10,993 nt of DNA. Source: Deltaproteobacteria bacterium. Lineage in GTDB: Bacteria; Desulfobacterota; Desulfarculia; Adiutricales; JAGVGV01. The position numbers and the translations under genes are program-made. The stretch is taken from contig JADFXS010000006.1 in NCBI GenBank assembly GCA_015233515.1, positions 22,726 through 33,718 on the forward strand, written 5' to 3'. Below are positions 6,748 to 10,993 of this stretch, in pieces (within the stretch, counting starts at the first letter, position 1; each line of letters starts with the position of its first letter). The notes beneath the pieces are model-generated. The model made no database searches, was not told the DNA's origin, and saw only the letters and a program-made list of their open reading frames with translations.

Positions 6748-6775
6748 CCTGGATAGCATTTTGGGTACGGACCAT

Positions 6776-9326
6776 ATGCAGGATGACCAGTTACTGACCG
6801 AATTCATAACCGAAAGTCGCTATTTTCTGGAGACCGTGGAACCGGACTTATCCGGATTAGCCGGCGGCTCATCATCCCAAGTCGGTCCCGAAGTCTACAA
6901 GCGGATGTTCCGCACGGTAAACGTCATAAAAACCTCGGCTGTTTTTTTAAACTTCAACGACATCATCAAGATCGGGCAGGCTCTGGAAAAGGCCTTGTTC
7001 AGCCTGCAGGAAGGACGACTGGAAACCGGTCCAGCCCTGACCAGGGCGCTTCTGGACGGCTTCGCGCTTATTAAACAATTTATTGAGTCTCCCCACCGTC
7101 TCCAGGCCGGAGCCGTAACCCGGCTGGTAACCGATCTGGAAACCGCAATCTCACCAGGTATAGTCGTTTCGGAAGCCTCGAGTCGGGTCATCGAAACATT
7201 AGACCAAGCCGCGAGCCATGAAATCAAAGCTTCCGAAGCTGCGTCTGACGACAAAAACCTTTATGCCTCAATTCAATCGATCGGCGAACATCCACCTAGT
7301 CCACCTGGAGATCAAGAAAAACTCAACCCGTGCTTTGATCTTGAACCGCCCATGGCGCCAAAACCACATATCATATCTGGCGGCGATCAAAAAATTTCTC
7401 CCGCGGTTTCTCTTCCTCGTGACCAGGGAGTGACATCACCTGCTCCGGAATATGGGCTCGTTTCCATCGCGCCAGAGGCCGGTGGAAAAAAATTCCGTCG
7501 GGAAGCAATACCTGAAACCATTCGCGTCCAGGTTCCACTAATCGACGAGATGATGAGTTTAACCGGAGAACTGGTTTCGGGGCGGAATCAATTACGACGA
7601 ATTATCGCCAGCGCCTTGGATCAGACCCCGGGCCTGAATTCGGTCCTGCAGCTCATGGATTTGGTGACCACCAATTTGCAGGAACAAATTCTTCAATTAC
7701 GAATGCAGCCCGTAACAGATGTTTTGAGCAAATTTCCCCGCATTGTAAGGGATTTATCCCGACAACTCGCCAAAAATGTCGAACTGATCATAAAAGGCGC
7801 GGAAGTGGAACTGGATAAATCCGTTATCGAAGCTCTGTCCGATCCCTTGACTCACTTGATCCGCAACAGCCTGGATCATGGGCTGGAATCCCCGGCTGAA
7901 CGCTTAGCCGCCGGCAAAAATGCGATGGCTCGGATCACCATCGCGGCCTCTCAGGAAGAAGGACAAGTCGACATCGCCGTGTCGGATGACGGCCGGGGAA
8001 TCGACATCCAGCAAATAGTAAGAAAAGCCGTGACTTCGGGACTGGTAAGTTCGACCGCCGTCGAAAAAATGACCGAGACTCAAAAGCTCAATCTCATCAC
8101 CCTGCCGGGTTTTTCCACGGCTGAAGCCATTACCGACTTATCAGGCCGGGGAGTAGGCATGGACGTAGTCCGGACGAACATCGAACATATCGGCGGCCGC
8201 CTGGAAATAGATACTGTCTTGAAACAAGGAACGACCGTCCACTTGCGCCTCCCTTTAACCCTGGCCATTATTCCTTCATTATTGGCCCGGGTCGGCAAAC
8301 AAACCTACGCCATCCCGCAAATGGACATCCAGGAGCTGGTCTGCCTCCAGGCGCGAGACATCAGTCAAAAGGTTGAAATGTTGAGCGATGCCCCGGTGTT
8401 ACGGCTTAGAGGCCGGTTATTGCCGTTGGTCCGCTTGGCTGATTTGCTCGAGCTGCCGGCTCATTACGTTGATTACCGGAATGAGTCTTTGGTGATGAAT
8501 CGGCGGGCTAAGTTGGTTGACCGTAGAATGCGGAAAACTATTGATTCCAAAGACGATGAAGCCGGAAATCCCCAGTGGTGTCGGAACAACGCGGACCGCC
8601 GCCGCTTGCGGTCGGGCGATACATTTATCGTTGTCCTGCGTTTTGGTCATAACCGCTACGGCCTGGTAGTGGATGAACTCCTGGACACGGAGGAAATAGT
8701 AGTCAAGCCCTTGTCCTCCCACTTAAAAAAATGCCGATGGTATAGCGGAGCCGCCATTTTGGGCGATGGGAAAGTGGCTCTTATCCTCAATTCCACCGGC
8801 ATAGCCGAACTGGCCCGTTTGAATTACAGCGAACTGGACGCGGAAGAACAACGGCAGAAAGAATCTTCCGGATCGGAAAATGTCGAACCCAGCCGGCGGA
8901 TTTTGATCTTCAATAATTCCCGGAGCGAATTCTTTGCTGTTCCGTTAACCGACGTTTCCCGGGTGGAAAAAGTCCTCCGGCCTGATATCGGGCGAATCGG
9001 CCTTTACGAATATGTAAATTATCATGGCGTCGGATTACCGGTTATCCGCTTGGAAAACTATCTGAAAGTCCACGCCATCGGATATCGAAGAAGTGTACTA
9101 CTTGGTCCCCAAGACGGGGAGTTTCAAGGCCGGGATTTTGGCTTCCACCATCGTGGATATCGTGGAAGTATCGGATCGCGTTCAACCCGAGCGTCTCAAA
9201 CGCCATGGAGTGATCGGTTCCATGCTGATCGATGGCCATATGACCTTGTTCCTGGATGTTCATGAACTGGTGGATTCTTTCCGCGAACAACTATTTTCAG
9301 GACAGACCCGGACCCAGGCCGCATGA
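6776..9326 (+). CDS. cheA: CheA-like histidine kinase with altered P1 domain, second CheW-like module and a +1 frameshift
   Basis: About 849 residues if a one-base frameshift near 9066-9081 is allowed; unshifted, the frame stops at 9265 after an unrelated tail. ATG 6776 begins at a typical P1 start; a TTG at 6761 is less likely. P1 (Hpt) spans about residues 1-115, but its phosphorylation motif reads FRTVNVIKTSA, with Asn49 in place of the phospho-accepting His and Thr in place of the usual Gly after Lys. A Pro/Ser-rich linker (about 116-242) shows no P2 domain. P3 dimerisation is at about 245-315. P4 is intact: N box HLIRNSLDHG (360-369), G1 DDGRGID (404-410), G2 GRGVGMD (457-463). P5 (about 492-683) has a basic, Arg-rich insert containing VDRRMRK and NADRRRLRSG. 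A second CheW-like module starts near 707; its second half continues in the +1 frame from about 9081 (IEEVYYLVPKTG...FLDVHELVDSF). A cheW gene follows after 57 bases. P4 could still bind ATP, but cis phosphotransfer through P1 looks impossible. Confidence 0.9.
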
Positions 9327-9335
9327 AACATAGAG

Positions 9336-9356
9336 TCCCAGTAGCTTGCCGCGGGA
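9336..9356. repeat. Degenerate palindromic element between cheA and cheW
   Basis: TCCC (9336-9339) pairs with GGGA (9353-9356) around the core GTAGCTTGCCGCG (9341-9353). This core matches 3301-3313 at 12 of 13 positions. It lies in the 57-base gap between cheA and cheW and looks like a worn copy of the same intergenic repeat family. Confidence 0.45.
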
Positions 9357-9383
9357 AGATTCCATTTATCGGAGTAACCGGTC

Positions 9384-9815
9384 GTGGCGACTAAACAATT
9401 CGTGACCTTCAGGATCGAAGGCCATCTGATGGGCATCGACGTTCGCCATGTGAGGGAAGTCAATCGATCCCTGGACGTGACGCCGGTGCCCTTGTCCCCG
9501 GATTACGTCCTCGGCCTGGTGAACCTGCGTGGTCAGATACTCACGATCTTTGACCTCAGGGTTCGGTTGGGGCTCGAATCTCGCGCTATCGACGCGGAAA
9601 CTCATAATATCGTGCTAAAATTAGACGACGTGGGCCTGCTGGTGGATGCGATAAGCGAAGTGATCATGGTCGACGAGAACGAAATCGAGCCTCCACCGGC
9701 CAATATCGGCGACATTGAGGCCTATTTCATTAACGGCGTGGTGAAACTGGAACAGGAACTGCTGATCTTCCTGTCCGCGAGAAAATTGATAAACTATCGC
9801 CAATCCGAGGGGTGA
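9384..9815 (+). CDS. cheW: Chemotaxis coupling protein CheW
   Basis: 143 residues, GTG start at 9384 with GGAG (9371-9374) 9 bases upstream. It is a single CheW domain over nearly the whole length: KQFVTFRIEGHLMGIDVRHV (4-23), the family hallmark VLGLVNLRGQILTIFDLRVRLGL (42-64), a central strand NIVLKLDDVGLLVDAISEVI (75-94) and a final FINGVVKLEQELLIFLSARKLI (115-136). CheW bridges chemoreceptors to CheA at the inner membrane. No cysteine, signal peptide or membrane segment is present. The gene looks intact, unlike its upstream partner. It lies 57 bases after cheA and 77 bases before the cytochrome gene, probably on one transcript. Because the second CheW-like module of CheA is interrupted, this free CheW may carry more of the coupling role; that is inference. 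Confidence 0.95.
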   Translation: MATKQFVTFRIEGHLMGIDVRHVREVNRSLDVTPVPLSPDYVLGLVNLRGQILTIFDLRVRLGLESRAIDAETHNIVLKLDDVGLLVDAISEVIMVDENEIEPPPANIGDIEAYFINGVVKLEQELLIFLSARKLINYRQSEG

Positions 9816-9892
9816 AAAGGCGAAACCGGCCGTGCTGATCATCTGTCAAGGAAATACCGCCGGGCGATCCTGGTGAAGGAGTCTTTATAAAA

Positions 9893-10375
9893 ATGATTAA
9901 ATTGACGGCTTGTATCGCGATCGCCTGCGGCCTGTCCATCGGTCTGGTCTTTGCCCCCGGGCAAATCTCCGGAGCTGAAGAAATCCAGACCTATATCGGA
10001 TCATTGGCCTGCAAGACCTGTCATCCCAATGAGTACTTCCGCTTTAACCGTTTTTCCAAAAAGCCGCATTCCTACACTCAAATCAAATTGATGAAAAAAG
10101 GGCTGACCGATGATGAGTATAAAGGCTGTCTGGAGTGTCACGTCACAGGCTATGGTCGGCCCGGCGGCTTTGTTTCCGAAAGCCAAACGCCTCATCTGAT
10201 GGAACTCGGGTGTGAGGCATGCCATGGACCGGGCGGCGTTCATGCTTCCAGCCAAGCGGCCAAGGACATAAAAGGTCGAGGGCGACTATCTTTGGCCGAC
10301 TGCGAGAAGTGCCATCGCGAAGACCGTATTGAGGCCTTCAATTTCAGACCGTTAATATATGGCGGCGCCCACTAA
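9893..10375 (+). CDS. Periplasmic tetraheme c-type cytochrome (cytochrome c554-like)
   Basis: 160 residues, ATG 9893 with GAAGGAG (9875-9881) 11 bases upstream. Residues 1-28 are a signal peptide (MIKLTAC start, hydrophobic core, likely cut in SGA-EE), so the protein is exported and heme is attached in the periplasm. Four CXXCH sites are visible: CKTCH (40-44), CLECH (79-83), CEACH (107-111) and CEKCH (137-141). Extra histidines at 59 (KPHS), 101 (TPHL), 117 (GVHA) and 160 could be distal ligands, giving bis-His low-spin hemes. The CEACHGPGGVHA segment and the YIGSLACKTCH start match the cytochrome c554-like multiheme family. It is a probable electron carrier with an unknown partner. It lies between cheW and a heme-binding sensor gene, 18 bases upstream of the latter, so a role in the sensory pathway is plausible. 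No membrane anchor is seen after the signal peptide. Confidence 0.93.
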   Translation: MIKLTACIAIACGLSIGLVFAPGQISGAEEIQTYIGSLACKTCHPNEYFRFNRFSKKPHSYTQIKLMKKGLTDDEYKGCLECHVTGYGRPGGFVSESQTPHLMELGCEACHGPGGVHASSQAAKDIKGRGRLSLADCEKCHREDRIEAFNFRPLIYGGAH

Positions 10376-10393
10376 TCAGCCCGGAGATTAAAA

Positions 10394-10993
10394 ATGACCG
10401 AGCCTTCAACTTTCAATCGACCTCTGTGGTTAAAGCTTCTGGTGACGATTTCACTGGTGGTGATCATCATTTTCGCCATGGCCATCTGGCAAAATATCAA
10501 GCATTCCGAAAAATACTTCCGGAGGTTGATTGAAGTTCAACAAACCCATCTGGCTGAAGCCATTGAAGGCGGCATGCACCATAACCTCTCCATCGGTAAC
10601 AACAATGTTGTCCGGGAGCAGTTTGCCCAGGTCAGAATAAAAATGCCCAAAACCCAAGCCTACGTCTTTGATTTCGACCAGAAGATAACTTTTTCCACTC
10701 ATACCGAGACAGTGGGAAAATCCGTCAGCTTGGTAACCGGCCATTTGAAACCGGAGGAAGCCTTGCGGACCTTGCTGACCAGTGGGCGGATTCCGGATAA
10801 CCTATTGGAAAATTTTCAAGATGAAGAGCCGCAGGCGGCCGTGCTCCGGCCTATCTTCAATGAAAAACGCTGTGCGCACTGCCACGGTCAAAGTCGAAAA
10901 GTACTAGGCGGTATCATGGTGATCACTTCAGCGGACCTGTATGTCGATGCCGTCACCTCGGTCCGGAACACAAATATAACTATCGGATTGATC
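10394..10993 (+). CDS. Membrane sensor with periplasmic c-type heme site, probably a chemoreceptor or sensor kinase (3' partial)
   Basis: The frame is open from ATG 10394 to the window end: 200 residues visible, 3' end missing. GGAGA (10383-10387) lies 6 bases upstream. Residues 12-31 form a transmembrane helix, followed by a periplasmic region of at least 160 residues. That region begins with a helix (about 35-75, SEKYFRRLIEVQQTHLAEAI), has a short PAS-like beta stretch (TQAYVFDFDQKITFSTH, 87-103), and carries one CXXCH site, C160-A-H-C163-H164, after VLRPIFNEKR. GQSRKVLGGIMVITSADLYV follows. This matches the c-heme PAS-like sensor domains of methyl-accepting proteins and kinases described in Geobacter. 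A second membrane helix probably starts at about residue 194. With cheA and cheW upstream, a chemoreceptor with a cytoplasmic signalling hairpin is the best guess, but a kinase or diguanylate cyclase output cannot be excluded. Confidence 0.85.
   Translation, partial: MTEPSTFNRPLWLKLLVTISLVVIIIFAMAIWQNIKHSEKYFRRLIEVQQTHLAEAIEGGMHHNLSIGNNNVVREQFAQVRIKMPKTQAYVFDFDQKITFSTHTETVGKSVSLVTGHLKPEEALRTLLTSGRIPDNLLENFQDEEPQAAVLRPIFNEKRCAHCHGQSRKVLGGIMVITSADLYVDAVTSVRNTNITIGLI

Noticed and set aside
6748..6780. Sigma-54 promoter upstream of cheA
   Set aside because: No TGGCAC-N5-TTGC-like pair with correct spacing is present.
6582..6797. A 71-codon plus-strand frame running through the palindromic repeats into cheA
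   Set aside because: It is built from repeat-element sequence, overlaps the start of cheA in another frame, and has no ribosome-binding site.
9093..9326. Separate small gene starting at GTG 9093
   Set aside because: Its sequence is the missing second half of the CheW-like module of CheA, so it is the frameshifted end of cheA and not an independent gene.

Overview
The window looks like part of a chromosome from an anaerobic, cytochrome-rich Gram-negative bacterium, most like Desulfobacterota (the former Deltaproteobacteria). The grounds are a periplasmic tetraheme cytochrome, a membrane sensor with its own periplasmic c-type heme site, a CheA with two CheW-like modules, and degenerate palindromic intergenic repeats of a kind I associate with that group. 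Base composition is moderate. I see no tRNA, rRNA, CRISPR array, integrase or transposase. The taxonomic call is inference only.

Layout. (1) 1-581 is the 3' end of a membrane protein, probably the C-terminus of a large ABC-2-type ABC transporter. (2) 582-1012 is non-coding, with a possible terminator and a hairpin. (3) 1013-3216 is a two-gene plus-strand unit with overlapping ends: an unrecognised exported protein, then a protein with an unrecognised N-terminal half and a C-terminal Schlafen AlbA_2 domain. (4) 3466-6257 is a minus-strand cluster, pxpA-pxpB-pxpC (prokaryotic 5-oxoprolinase), followed by a small exported HdeA/HdeB-like protein and a terminator. (5) 6258-6775 is non-coding except for a compact plus-strand unit with a promoter, a 28-codon ORF and a strong terminator. 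A promoter candidate for the next operon and two palindromic repeats follow. (6) 6776-10993 is a plus-strand chemosensory cluster: cheA, cheW, a tetraheme c-type cytochrome, and the N-terminal 200 residues of a membrane sensor that runs off the window.

How the genes fit together. PxpA, PxpB and PxpC form one ATP-dependent enzyme that opens 5-oxo-L-proline to L-glutamate. The exported HdeA-like protein lies just downstream on the same strand. In the last block, CheA and CheW would form a signalling core. The sensor has a transmembrane helix, a periplasmic domain and a CAHCH heme site, and sits 18 bp after the tetraheme cytochrome gene. This suggests a chemosensory pathway that reads heme redox state or a heme ligand.

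The most unusual points are all in that block. The CheA P1 domain has Asn where the phospho-accepting His should be, although the ATP-binding boxes are intact. The cheA frame is also broken by a +1 shift inside its second CheW-like module. The cytochrome gene lies inside the chemosensory operon.
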